Assembly (NCBI RefSeq): GCF_000962805.1
Contig: NZ_JZTW01000006.1
Location: forward strand, 124,001 to 188,000
Length of the DNA: 64,000 nt
From: Pseudarthrobacter chlorophenolicus
GTDB taxonomy: Bacteria > Actinomycetota > Actinomycetes > Actinomycetales > Micrococcaceae
Direction: 5' to 3'
A program made the translations under genes and the position numbers. The notes beneath the pieces are model-generated. The model was not told the DNA's origin. It made no database searches and saw nothing but the letters and a program-made list of their open reading frames with translations. Shown in pieces: positions 9,330 through 17,656 of the stretch. Position 1 is the stretch's first letter, and each line of letters begins with the position of its first letter.

Positions 9330-10289
9330 ATGACCGCACAACTTGAGCATAAAGCGGAGGGCGCCCGGGTCACCGGGCGCCCGCCCCGCTCCAGCAAACA
9401 GAACAGCCGCAAAAGCGAACGCAGCACGGAGCGTCGCTTCGCAACGTGGTGGTGGTTCACCCCCGCACTCCTGGCCCTGGTGCTCATCCACTACGCCCCC
9501 AGCGCCATTGGAGCATTCTTCGCCTTCACCAACTGGAAAGGCCTGGGAAAGTGGAAGTTTGTCGGCTGGGAAAACTTCGCAGCAATAGCCGACGGCGGCC
9601 CCACCACCGCAGCGCTGATCAATACCTTCATCATCGGTATCTCATTTGTGGTTCTGACCAACGTCCTTGGCCTGCTGCTTGCTCTGGGCCTCAACCGGAC
9701 CGTCAAGTCCCGCAACGTCATCCGAACCCTGATCTTCGCGCCCGTGGTGCTCAGCTCATTGGCTACGTCCTACATTTGGAAGTTTATCTTTGAGCAGGAC
9801 GGCCCGCTGAACGAATTCCTCCGCTCCGTTGGATTGGAATCACTGCAACGCACGTGGCTCGGTGATCCATCCACGGTCCTGCCGGCCATCATCGTAGTCA
9901 TGGTCTGGCAGAACGTTGGACTGGTGATGGTCATGTACCTTGCTGGCCTGGCCACAGTTTCCCCCGAACTTGAAGAGGCAGCCTCCCTCGACGGAGCGAG
10001 CCTGTGGCAGAGATTCAACTACGTGGTGCTTCCGGCCATCATGCCCTCCGTGGTTATTGCCATGACGCTCATGCTGATCAATGGCCTCCGGGTGTTCGAT
10101 CAGATCCAGGCACTGACGGGCGGCGGACCCTACGGTGCGTCGGAAACCCTCGCCGTGACCATCTACAAGGAAACATTCGTCATGGGCCGTTTCGGCTTCG
10201 GTGCCGCGCTCGCCTTGGTCATGTCCTTGATCATCATCATCCTCACGGTGGCCCAGCGCCTCCTCCTCCGCACGAGTTCCAAAGGTTAA
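9330..10289 (+). CDS. Sugar ABC transporter permease (MalF type)
   Basis: This 319-residue integral membrane protein has six predicted helices after a basic cytoplasmic N-terminus of about 40 residues. The EAA loop is seen as EEAASLDGASLWQRFNYVVLP, the contact site for the shared ATPase. The ATG at 9330 has GGAAGAA upstream. It follows the binding-protein gene by 34 nt and precedes the second permease by 6 nt. CUT1 importers use a MalF/MalG-like heterodimer, and this is the MalF-like partner. Confidence 0.95.
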   Translation: MTAQLEHKAEGARVTGRPPRSSKQNSRKSERSTERRFATWWWFTPALLALVLIHYAPSAIGAFFAFTNWKGLGKWKFVGWENFAAIADGGPTTAALINTFIIGISFVVLTNVLGLLLALGLNRTVKSRNVIRTLIFAPVVLSSLATSYIWKFIFEQDGPLNEFLRSVGLESLQRTWLGDPSTVLPAIIVVMVWQNVGLVMVMYLAGLATVSPELEEAASLDGASLWQRFNYVVLPAIMPSVVIAMTLMLINGLRVFDQIQALTGGGPYGASETLAVTIYKETFVMGRFGFGAALALVMSLIIIILTVAQRLLLRTSSKG

Positions 10290-10295
10290 CCGATC

Positions 10296-11132
10296 ATGTT
10301 CCGTTACACGAAGAAGACTTTGCTTCGCGAGGCATTGCTGATCCTGGTTGCCCTGATCTTCCTGCTTCCGTTCTACTTCCTGATTAACCTGGCATTGAAG
10401 AACGGCAACGACGCACTCACGACGTCGGCGATGCAGCTGGTCACCAACCCCACTTTGGATGCCTTTGGACAAGCCATCCGCGGCGGCCGCCAGGCAACCT
10501 TGATGGATGGGATGCTCAACAGCATCATCATCACGGCCGGAAGCGTGCTGGTGCTGGTAGCTGTAGGCTCCATCTCGGCGTATACGCTGAGCCGCCGGAC
10601 AGGCAAGCTGAGCAAGGCAGCCATGGGCCTCATCCTGGTCACAATGGTTCTGCCGGCCCAGGCCGCCATCATCCCCATCTACGTGGGTATGAGGAACGTC
10701 GGGTTGGTGGGCACCCACGCCGGAACGATCATCATGTATGCGGGCGCACTTCTGCCCATCTCCATCTTTTTGTACATGGGGTTCACCAACGGCATCGCCC
10801 GGGACTATGAAGAAGCCGCACAAATAGACGGAGCATCCCGGTTCACCGTGTTCCGCAAAATCATCTTTCCGCTTCTCTCGCCCGCAACGGGCACCGTGGC
10901 GATCTTCACCGGCCTGATTGTCTGGAACGACTTCTTTACCGGCTTGATCTTCCTCAACGGCTCGGACGCCGTGACGTTGCCGGTGGTGATCTACAACTTC
11001 GTGGGGGAGAGCGTCTCGCAATGGAACGTGATTTTCGCAGCCATCATCATCTCCATGATCCCCATCCTGGCGTTCTTCCTGGTGGCACAGAAACAGTTCA
11101 TCCAAGGCTTCACAGGAGGCGTTAAATCTTGA
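10296..11132 (+). CDS. Sugar ABC transporter permease (MalG type)
   Basis: The product has 278 residues, six predicted helices and the EAA motif YEEAAQIDGASRFTVFRKIIFPLL, here in the spacing typical of the MalG subunit. It ends in a basic tail (FIQGFTGGVKS), also typical. Its stop codon overlaps the TTG start of the following GH43 gene, and AGGAGG sits inside its last codons, so the pair is translationally coupled. Confidence 0.95.
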   Translation: MFRYTKKTLLREALLILVALIFLLPFYFLINLALKNGNDALTTSAMQLVTNPTLDAFGQAIRGGRQATLMDGMLNSIIITAGSVLVLVAVGSISAYTLSRRTGKLSKAAMGLILVTMVLPAQAAIIPIYVGMRNVGLVGTHAGTIIMYAGALLPISIFLYMGFTNGIARDYEEAAQIDGASRFTVFRKIIFPLLSPATGTVAIFTGLIVWNDFFTGLIFLNGSDAVTLPVVIYNFVGESVSQWNVIFAAIIISMIPILAFFLVAQKQFIQGFTGGVKS

Positions 11133-12664
11133 GCCCGCTTGAGGTTTTCACAGAAGGCCAGCGTCGCGCCGATCTGGGCGACGGCAGCTACCTGAACCCG
11201 GTCTTTGCCGGCGACCACCCGGACCCGGCCATCCTGCGGGACGGGGACGTCTACTACCTCACGTTTTCGTCCTTCGAGTCCACTCCCGGGCTGATCATCT
11301 GGCACTCCACGGATCTCCTCAATTGGCGGCCCCTGGGTCCTGCGTTGCCCACACCCATTGGCAACGTCTTTGCAGTGGACATGTGCAAGGTTGATGGCCG
11401 GTACTACATCTACGTTCCCGTTATTCCCACCTCCGTGTCGCCTGATCCGGGGGCTCCAGCCCAGATTTACGTCATTCATGCCGAATCCATGGCCGGACCG
11501 TGGAGCGAACCGGTCAACCTGGGAATCAACGGGCATATCGATCCCGGACACGTGGTGGGCGAGGACGGCAACCGCTACCTGTTCCTAAGTGGGGTCAGCC
11601 GTGTCCGCCTGAGTCCGGACGGTTTGTCCACTGACGGCCCCCTGGAACATGTCTACGATGGCTGGCGCTACCCGGATGATTGGGTGACCGAGGCCTACGC
11701 TCTGGAAGGACCCAAACTCGCTAAACGCGGAGAATGGTTTTACCTGACGACGGCGGTGGGCGGCACCTCCGGTCCGCCCACAGGGCATATGGTCACGGTA
11801 GCCCGCTCGCGTTCGGTCCACGGACCGTGGGAAGACTGCCCTGCCAACCCCATCATCCGGACTTGGGATGCCTCGGAACCATGGTGGAGCAAGGGGCACG
11901 CCACGCTTTTTGAAGGTCCTGGCGGTCAATGGTGGAGCATGTATCACGCCTATGAAAATGGGTTCACCACTCTGGGACGCCAGACTTTGTTGGAACCCAT
12001 CGAATGGGACGAAAACGGCTGGCCCCGTGCAGCCGGAGGTGATCTCTCCAAGGCCCTGCCTGCACCTGTGCCGGGTGCTTCCGCAGCTGGAGGAACAGGT
12101 CACGGAATACAGCTTTCGGACGATTTCGCAGAGGACCGCTTCGGCATTCAGTGGTCCTTCCATTCTCCTGGCAAGGACGAGTATTCACGGGTTTCATTGG
12201 ACGAAGGCCTGGTTCTCACGGCCAGCGGCAGTGATCCGTCCGACAGTTCGCCGCTGACCTGCATCGTGGGGGACAAACGCTACGAGGTCACCGTTGAAGC
12301 GGACCTCTCCGGTGGGGCCGAGGGCGGGCTGCTGCTCTATTACAGTGACCGGCTGTTCTGCGGGATGAGCCATGATGGGGACCGGCTCCGGAGCTACCGC
12401 GCCGGAAAGAACATTCCTTACTGGCGGGAGCCGGCACCTGCGGCGTCAACAATCCACTTCCGGATGGTAAATGACGCCCACATCGTCACGCAGTACTACA
12501 GCACCGATGGGATCAACTGGACCCGCCACGGGCTGCGTTACGAAATGTCCGGCTACAACACCAACACGGCCGGCGAGCTTCTGAGCCTGCGACCGGCCCT
12601 GTTTGCGGCGGGCTCCGGCCAAGTGCGGTTCAGGAATTTTCAATACCGAGTGATTGAGGACTGA
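11129..12664 (+). CDS. Glycoside hydrolase family 43 protein
   Basis: This 511-residue cytoplasmic glycosidase has an N-terminal five-bladed beta-propeller at about 20-310 and a C-terminal concanavalin-like beta-sandwich (GH43_C2 type) at about 325-510. The family residues can be placed: general base Asp32 in DHPDP, the pKa-modulating Asp138 in HIDPG and the general acid Glu193 in LEGPKL. Enzymes of this layout are beta-xylosidases or alpha-L-arabinofuranosidases. The start is TTG at 11129, overlapping the stop of the permease, with a strong AGGAGG 8 nt upstream. The next gene begins inside its stop codon, so the operon is tightly coupled. The sequence alone does not tell xylose from arabinose specificity. 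Confidence 0.9.
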   Translation: MSPLEVFTEGQRRADLGDGSYLNPVFAGDHPDPAILRDGDVYYLTFSSFESTPGLIIWHSTDLLNWRPLGPALPTPIGNVFAVDMCKVDGRYYIYVPVIPTSVSPDPGAPAQIYVIHAESMAGPWSEPVNLGINGHIDPGHVVGEDGNRYLFLSGVSRVRLSPDGLSTDGPLEHVYDGWRYPDDWVTEAYALEGPKLAKRGEWFYLTTAVGGTSGPPTGHMVTVARSRSVHGPWEDCPANPIIRTWDASEPWWSKGHATLFEGPGGQWWSMYHAYENGFTTLGRQTLLEPIEWDENGWPRAAGGDLSKALPAPVPGASAAGGTGHGIQLSDDFAEDRFGIQWSFHSPGKDEYSRVSLDEGLVLTASGSDPSDSSPLTCIVGDKRYEVTVEADLSGGAEGGLLLYYSDRLFCGMSHDGDRLRSYRAGKNIPYWREPAPAASTIHFRMVNDAHIVTQYYSTDGINWTRHGLRYEMSGYNTNTAGELLSLRPALFAAGSGQVRFRNFQYRVIED

Positions 12665-14304
12665 TGGATATCCGTAGCCTTCCCAGGCTGGAACGGTCCG
12701 CGGACCATGCCCGGTTGATCGTTGATGATGAGCCGTTTCTTTGCATAGGCGGCGAGCTGCACAATTCCAGTTCTTCCGACCGTCGCTACATGGCGCCCCT
12801 ATGGGAGAAGATCGCGGCCACCAACGCCAACTCCGTCATTGCAACTGTGGCGTGGGACCAAGTGGAGCCCGAGGAAGGCCTTTTTGACTTCTCCGTCGTG
12901 GACGGGCTGCTGGAAGACGCCCGAACGGCCGGACTGCGGCTGGTGATCATCTGGTTCGGTGCCTTCAAGAATGCCTCATCCACCTACGCGCCATCGTGGG
13001 TCCGACGCGATACCGCACGTTTCCCCCGTGCCGATCGTGGAGCGGAACCCATGCGAACCCCATTTTCATATAAAGGCTCGATGCCTCGTCCCACCCTGTC
13101 GGTGTTTTCCAACGATCTGTTTGAAGCCGACAAGGCCGCGTACTGCCGACTCATGAAACACCTTGGCGAGGCCGACCCACAGCACACGGTGATCATGGTC
13201 CAAGTGGAGAACGAGGTGGGACTGCTTGGCGCGGGGAGGGACCGATCGGCCGCTGCCCTTGCAGCATGGAATTCTCCAGTGCCGGAAGTCCTCCGAAAAG
13301 CCCTGGCGAATGATCAAGGCACTTTTGACCCATCACTGGCAGACGTTCTCAGGCCCATCGTTACCTCCGAAGCCAGTTGGGAGGCGCATTTCGGCGACGG
13401 GAATCCTGTCGCTGACGAGGTGTTCATGGCATGCGCTTTTGCGGGCTATGTAGGGGGCCTCGCCGCGGCGGGCAAGGAGATCCTGGGAATCCCGGCCTAC
13501 GCCAACGCGTGGCTCGGACCGCAGCCGGGACAGGAATTGCCGGGCAACTATCCCAGTGGCGGGCCGACTGCGAGGGTGCTGCCGGTGTGGCAGGCTGTTG
13601 CCCCGTCCCTCGACTTCCTGGCTCCCGATATCTATGTTCCCAACTCCGCTGACATCATGGAGCAATACGCTTCTCCAGGGAATCCGCTATTCATCCCGGA
13701 AGCCCGGTTCAGGGCCGGAGATGCTTTTCTCGCGGTAGGCCGGTTCGGCGGTTTCGGCTACCACGTCTTCGGGCTGGAAGATGCCCGCCCGGGCAATCAA
13801 TACGGCGAAGCCTGCCGTGCGATTCTGTCCCTGACCAGGGACATCGTTGATGCCCAGCGTGACGGAGGTATCTTCGGTTTCGCCTTGGAGCAGGACGATG
13901 ACGGGGTGGATGCCGGTTTCGGAGGCATCACCGTCAGCATTCGTAATGCAGCCAAGCTCTACACGGCGATGCTCCTTGACGCAGGCGTAGTCCTGCCGCC
14001 ACCTCCGGAGCTGCCGGGCGAGACAGAAGGAGCAGCCCACGGCCACACTCCTGGCGATAACCGTCCCTTCGGGCTGGTGATCCAGCTAGGCCCCCTGGAG
14101 TTCCTTGTGGTGGGACAAGGTGCGCTGTTCGACTTCCACCAGGCGGATTCAGCGCTGGAGGTGGATTCAGTGCTGGAACTTCGGCTGACACCCGAAGGCT
14201 GGGAGGAAGGGCGGCTTCTGAACGGTGACGAGCGGCTCCAGGTTCTGCAAAGTGACCGGATCAGTGCTTCGCGTATCCGGTTATTAAGCATCGGCCAGGA
14301 CTGA
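12664..14304 (+). CDS. GH35-like beta-galactosidase (DUF5597-type)
   Basis: This 546-residue protein has an N-terminal TIM barrel related to GH35/GH42 beta-galactosidases. The acid/base Glu184 lies in QVENEVG and the likely nucleophile Glu346 in FIPEARF. The later part carries the DUF5597-like beta domain common in Arthrobacter and Bacteroidetes proteins of this type. No secretion signal is present. The ATG overlaps the stop of the GH43 gene (TGATG), so this is the last gene of the importer operon, and a strong terminator follows. It probably removes galactose, or a related sugar, from imported glycosides. Confidence 0.87.
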   Translation: MDIRSLPRLERSADHARLIVDDEPFLCIGGELHNSSSSDRRYMAPLWEKIAATNANSVIATVAWDQVEPEEGLFDFSVVDGLLEDARTAGLRLVIIWFGAFKNASSTYAPSWVRRDTARFPRADRGAEPMRTPFSYKGSMPRPTLSVFSNDLFEADKAAYCRLMKHLGEADPQHTVIMVQVENEVGLLGAGRDRSAAALAAWNSPVPEVLRKALANDQGTFDPSLADVLRPIVTSEASWEAHFGDGNPVADEVFMACAFAGYVGGLAAAGKEILGIPAYANAWLGPQPGQELPGNYPSGGPTARVLPVWQAVAPSLDFLAPDIYVPNSADIMEQYASPGNPLFIPEARFRAGDAFLAVGRFGGFGYHVFGLEDARPGNQYGEACRAILSLTRDIVDAQRDGGIFGFALEQDDDGVDAGFGGITVSIRNAAKLYTAMLLDAGVVLPPPPELPGETEGAAHGHTPGDNRPFGLVIQLGPLEFLVVGQGALFDFHQADSALEVDSVLELRLTPEGWEEGRLLNGDERLQVLQSDRISASRIRLLSIGQD

Positions 14305-14320
14305 CGCTGCCTGCAAGATC

Positions 14321-14367
14321 AGCAAAAGGGCGGGTCCACCACACTACGGTGGACCCGCCCTTTTGCT
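14321..14367. terminator. Bidirectional hairpin terminator
   Basis: A perfect 20-bp inverted repeat (14321-14340 with 14348-14367) has a 7-nt loop. The stem includes AAAA/TTTT ends that give a U-run in both directions. It lies between the convergent GH35-like and GMC oxidase genes. Confidence 0.9.
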
Positions 14368-14399
14368 GCGGCACTCTTGGGGCCGTGGGACTTTCCGGG

Positions 14400-15896
14400 T
14401 TAGTGCATACTCCTCGCCAGCGACCGTGCTCCCAGGACCGCGAGGGCCACCGAAGTCAGCGTTGGATTGCAGGCGGTGGAAGTGGGGATCACGCCGTTGC
14501 CGGCCACATAAAGCCCTTCAGTACCCCACACCTGGCTGTCCGGACCGCATACCGAGCGGCCGTCGTCGTACTGTCCCATCCGGACCGACCCCTGGTAGTG
14601 GAGCGACGAACCTGCGGGGAGGAGGAAAGGCGGCCTGTCATCCAGGAAAGTTCCCAGGACCTTGCCTGCGCGGGTCACCGCCTCCTTGGCCTCTTCGATG
14701 ACCCGGAGGTCCTTCCACGTGAGGTTGTAGTTGATGGTCATGCGGGGCATCCCGTAGTGGTCCAGGCTGGTGTCATCGAACTCCACCCTGTTTTCTTCCA
14801 CGGTTTCCGTCGCGCAAAACCAGCCGAGTCCAATGACAGATCCCGGCACCACGGGGTCGTCTTCAGCGAGGGGCACAGGGGATGCATCAAGCTGCATCAC
14901 TTGGCCGTGGAACGGTTCCTCGTCCGTGTAGGGAACCCAGGAAACACCGCTGTGCACCGCGGCACCGGCAGCGGCCTCTCCGGCACCTGACTGAACAACA
15001 TCGGCCGGTAAACGCACGGCGCTGATGACTTGCGGCTGGTCGTTCAGGTACCGGCCCAGAGCCCGCGGCCGCACGCCCGAGGCGAACAAGAGCTGCGGTG
15101 TGCGGAGGGCATCGGCCGCCACCACCACTGCAGGCGCATGGACCTGGGTCACCGTACCGGTGGTGAGGTCCTTCAACTCGACTCCGGTGACGTGTCCGGC
15201 GTCGAGCATCACACGTTGGCACAGCGTCTGGTCACGGAGCTCAAAGAAGTCACCGCGCGTTGTCGGTTCAGCCAGCGGACCCATGACGACGTCGGTCCCG
15301 GACCATGTGATGGTGCCGTCAGGATGCTTTCGCACGGCAAGTGGCATGGGCTGGATGGCTGCGGCACCAGTGCGGTGAAAAGCGCGTTCGAGCCGGTCGC
15401 GGACGTCACCGGAGAAGGGAGCGTCAGCGAATGCCTCCGACGTGACGGACAAAAGCCGTTCGGCCTCTCCGAGAGCTGCATCAAGGGTTCCGTCGTCCAG
15501 GAACGAGATCCGCTCGGATGCTCCGGGCCTTGGGCAAGCGCAGGTCCAGTGGGCGCCCATGCCGCCGACGTTGCTGGACATGGCGGCCGCCGGCATTCCG
15601 GCCAGGGGAGCCAGTGCGTCCGGCCGCAACAGGAAAGTCCCTGGACGTCCGGGGCCGGGGACAGGGGACTCGGGGTTGAGGGAGGTGACCGGTCCTTGCG
15701 ATGCCAGTTGGGCGGCCGCCCGAGCTTTCGGATCGGGCAGGTTTTTGACGTGCAAACCTGGTGGTTTGGACAACGACGGGCCGGCTTCCACCATCAAGAC
15801 CCGCAGCTGCGGAGCCTCCTCGTGGAGGGTTCGGGCATAGGCGGCGCCTGCGGGACCGCTGCCAACAATGACGACGTCGTACTCATGGGTTTTCAC
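14400..15896 (-). CDS. GMC oxidoreductase, pyranose-oxidase type (C-glycoside/glycoside 3-oxidase)
   Basis: This 498-residue FAD enzyme has the Rossmann motif GSGPAG at 12-17 and the segment SSNVGGMGAHWTCACPRP, in which His116 sits where fungal pyranose 2-oxidase binds FAD covalently. Near the C-terminus are the catalytic His433 (LHYQGSVRMG) and Asn477 (ACNPTLT) of the GMC family. This sequence type is known from soil Actinobacteria as CarA or glycoside 3-oxidase, which oxidises the sugar C3 hydroxyl of C-glycosides so that the aglycone can be split off. The start is GTG with AAGGA upstream. It is divergent, across 292 bp, from the two C-glycoside deglycosidase genes, which strongly supports this role over simple glucose oxidation. 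Oxygen or quinone may be the electron acceptor. Confidence 0.85.
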   Translation of the reverse strand: MKTHEYDVVIVGSGPAGAAYARTLHEEAPQLRVLMVEAGPSLSKPPGLHVKNLPDPKARAAAQLASQGPVTSLNPESPVPGPGRPGTFLLRPDALAPLAGMPAAAMSSNVGGMGAHWTCACPRPGASERISFLDDGTLDAALGEAERLLSVTSEAFADAPFSGDVRDRLERAFHRTGAAAIQPMPLAVRKHPDGTITWSGTDVVMGPLAEPTTRGDFFELRDQTLCQRVMLDAGHVTGVELKDLTTGTVTQVHAPAVVVAADALRTPQLLFASGVRPRALGRYLNDQPQVISAVRLPADVVQSGAGEAAAGAAVHSGVSWVPYTDEEPFHGQVMQLDASPVPLAEDDPVVPGSVIGLGWFCATETVEENRVEFDDTSLDHYGMPRMTINYNLTWKDLRVIEEAKEAVTRAGKVLGTFLDDRPPFLLPAGSSLHYQGSVRMGQYDDGRSVCGPDSQVWGTEGLYVAGNGVIPTSTACNPTLTSVALAVLGARSLARSMH

Positions 15897-15992
15897 GGGA
15901 ATCCTTCACGGATCACTCAGTGCCCGGCGCGTGAACCTGCGGCACGGTGCCCGGGAGCATCAGCGCGCAGTACGCGCGGTGGTCGATGCAGG

Positions 15993-16016
15993 CACCTGTT
16001 AAAACGCTAACTGGTG
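15993..16016. promoter_or_regulatory. Dyad operator candidate between 3-oxidase and deglycosidase genes
   Basis: A 24-bp imperfect palindrome lies about 100 bp from the oxidase start and 170 bp from the deglycosidase start. Its arms are CACC-T-GTTA and TAAC-T-GGTG around a 6-bp centre, with 8 of 9 positions paired in each arm. It is the most symmetric element in the divergent promoter region and resembles LacI- or GntR-type operators in size. The regulator is not encoded beside it. A second, weaker dyad (CTACG/CGTAG, 16126-16140) lies nearer the plus-strand start. Confidence 0.45.
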
Positions 16017-16188
16017 GAAGGTCCTGGGAGGGCCTCCGGCAGTCATTCGATCTGTGGATGAGCGGCATTGGGGTTCCTGATCCTGGGGCCACTGCCATTT
16101 GCAGGATGCCGCCAGTAGCGTTGGACTACGCCCGTCGTAGGTCGGTGCGAAATGTCGCGTCCAGTGCGCGCCAAACACGAGGAGCTGG

Positions 16189-17229
16189 GTGTTGAGTACC
16201 GCCCATCAGATCAAGCGTGGAGTCAGTTTCTACAGTTACCAGGAAGAGTGCTTCCTGAAGAAGATGTCCTTGGAGGACTGTGTCAGCGAGGCCGCGACCA
16301 TAGGGGCCTTGGGGATCGAGATCATCCCCGAACAATCCATGACCGGGTATCCGGATCCCGGCGCAGCCTTCTACCGCACGTGGGACGGTTGGATGGAAAA
16401 GTACGGAACCACAACGGTGGCCACGGACCTTTTCCTGGATACCAAGCGCTATCCCGGCCGGGTCATGACCCTGGACGAGATGACGGAGTCCGTTCGCAGG
16501 GACCTGGACATCGCCAAGAGAATGGGCGCCAAGCACGTCCGGGCCATCATCAACACGCCGCCGGAGGTCATGGAAGCGTGCGCCTCCTACGCTGAGAAGC
16601 TGGGCCTGAAGCTGCTTCTGGAAGTGCATGCGCCCTTCCACTACGAGCACCCCTGGGTGATCCGGCATTTGGAGGTCATGCACCGCTTGCAGTCTCCGGC
16701 TCTGGGCTTCATGCCTGATATGGGCACGTTCGTTGAACGTTTCCCCCGGGTTATGTCGGACCGGGCGCTACGGGACGGAGCCAGGCCCCATCTTGTGGAG
16801 CTCGCTGTGGAAACGTACAACAGCCGCGGGGACGTGCACGGGCTCATGGACACCTTCAACTACATGGGCGCCCACCCGGTGGAGCAGGGCATCGCCCGGC
16901 TTTCCACTTTCCTTACCTGGAATGATCCCCGAGTGATGTTGGAGCACATGCCGCTGATCCACCACATCCAGGCGAAGTTCTACGAGATGACCGATGAGGG
17001 TACGGAATACAGCATCCCCTACGACAAAATCATCCCGGTGCTGATTGAAGGCGGATACAACGGCTATCTCTCCAGCGAGTACGAAGGCAACAGGCATATC
17101 CAGGACATTTTTGAGGTGGACAGCGTAGAGCAGGTCCGCCGGCAGCACCGGATGTTTGAGCGTCTGCTCGGTGAAGACGAAGGGGTCGCCGCAGGCGCCT
17201 CTGCCCAGGGAGGTCACAGTGTTCGATAA
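16189..17229 (+). CDS. C-glycoside deglycosidase alpha subunit (sugar isomerase/epimerase-like TIM barrel)
   Basis: This 346-residue protein has the xylose isomerase-like TIM-barrel fold. A four-ligand metal site can be placed: Glu145 (LLLEVHAP), Asp177 (FMPDMG), His259 (IHHIQAKF) and Glu297 (YLSSEYEG). Alone it would be called a sugar phosphate isomerase/epimerase. However, the next gene encodes the small partner known only from CarBC/DgpBC/DfgAB-type C-glycoside deglycosidases, and a 3-oxidase gene is divergent. In those enzymes the metal-bound TIM barrel cleaves the C-C bond of 3-keto C-glycosides by beta-elimination, giving the aglycone and an anhydro-hexenulose. The start is GTG at 16189 with GAGGAG upstream; TTG at 16192 is possible. 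It overlaps the next gene by 11 nt. Confidence 0.87.
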   Translation: MLSTAHQIKRGVSFYSYQEECFLKKMSLEDCVSEAATIGALGIEIIPEQSMTGYPDPGAAFYRTWDGWMEKYGTTTVATDLFLDTKRYPGRVMTLDEMTESVRRDLDIAKRMGAKHVRAIINTPPEVMEACASYAEKLGLKLLLEVHAPFHYEHPWVIRHLEVMHRLQSPALGFMPDMGTFVERFPRVMSDRALRDGARPHLVELAVETYNSRGDVHGLMDTFNYMGAHPVEQGIARLSTFLTWNDPRVMLEHMPLIHHIQAKFYEMTDEGTEYSIPYDKIIPVLIEGGYNGYLSSEYEGNRHIQDIFEVDSVEQVRRQHRMFERLLGEDEGVAAGASAQGGHSVR

Positions 17230-17611
17230 GTACATGATCGTTGAGGACACCCTCCGCAACGTGGTTAAGGGTGACGACGTCACCGGCTTCCAGCTTGGGG
17301 TGCGGCTTCCGTACTATCGCGGTTTAGGGCTTTCCATGGTGGAGGACGTGCAGGTCACCGTCGACGGCGAGACAGCCCCGGCCTCTGCCGTATCCCTCAC
17401 CGTCCACGGAAATACCTACACACTGGCAGACCTCCCCGGGATCTTCGATGACCGCTGGGAAATGGGCGAAATTGCAACAGTGGCCGTGGACAAGCCAGGC
17501 GGACTGGAGCGTGGCGAGCACTCGGTGGCGGTACGTGAACGGTTGAGGATCTCCTACATGCCCGTTCCGGGCGGTGGCGCCGACCAAAAGGTACTGACAC
17601 TCCGGGACTGA
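17219..17611 (+). CDS. C-glycoside deglycosidase beta subunit (DUF6379)
   Basis: This 130-residue protein matches the small beta subunit of C-glycoside deglycosidases: FDKYMIVEDTLRN at the start, then GFQLGVRLPYYRGL, and a late RISYMPVPGGG segment. The beta subunit packs against the TIM-barrel subunit and completes the active-site pocket. The GTG start at 17219 is chosen because AGGGAGG precedes it by 4 nt; it lies inside the last codons of the alpha-subunit gene, so the two are translationally coupled and probably made in equal amounts. The length is close to that of the known beta subunits. Confidence 0.88.
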   Translation: MFDKYMIVEDTLRNVVKGDDVTGFQLGVRLPYYRGLGLSMVEDVQVTVDGETAPASAVSLTVHGNTYTLADLPGIFDDRWEMGEIATVAVDKPGGLERGEHSVAVRERLRISYMPVPGGGADQKVLTLRD

Positions 17612-17656
17612 CCGCCGTAGTTGGCGCAATGTCCACCATCAACGAAAGGACCAACG

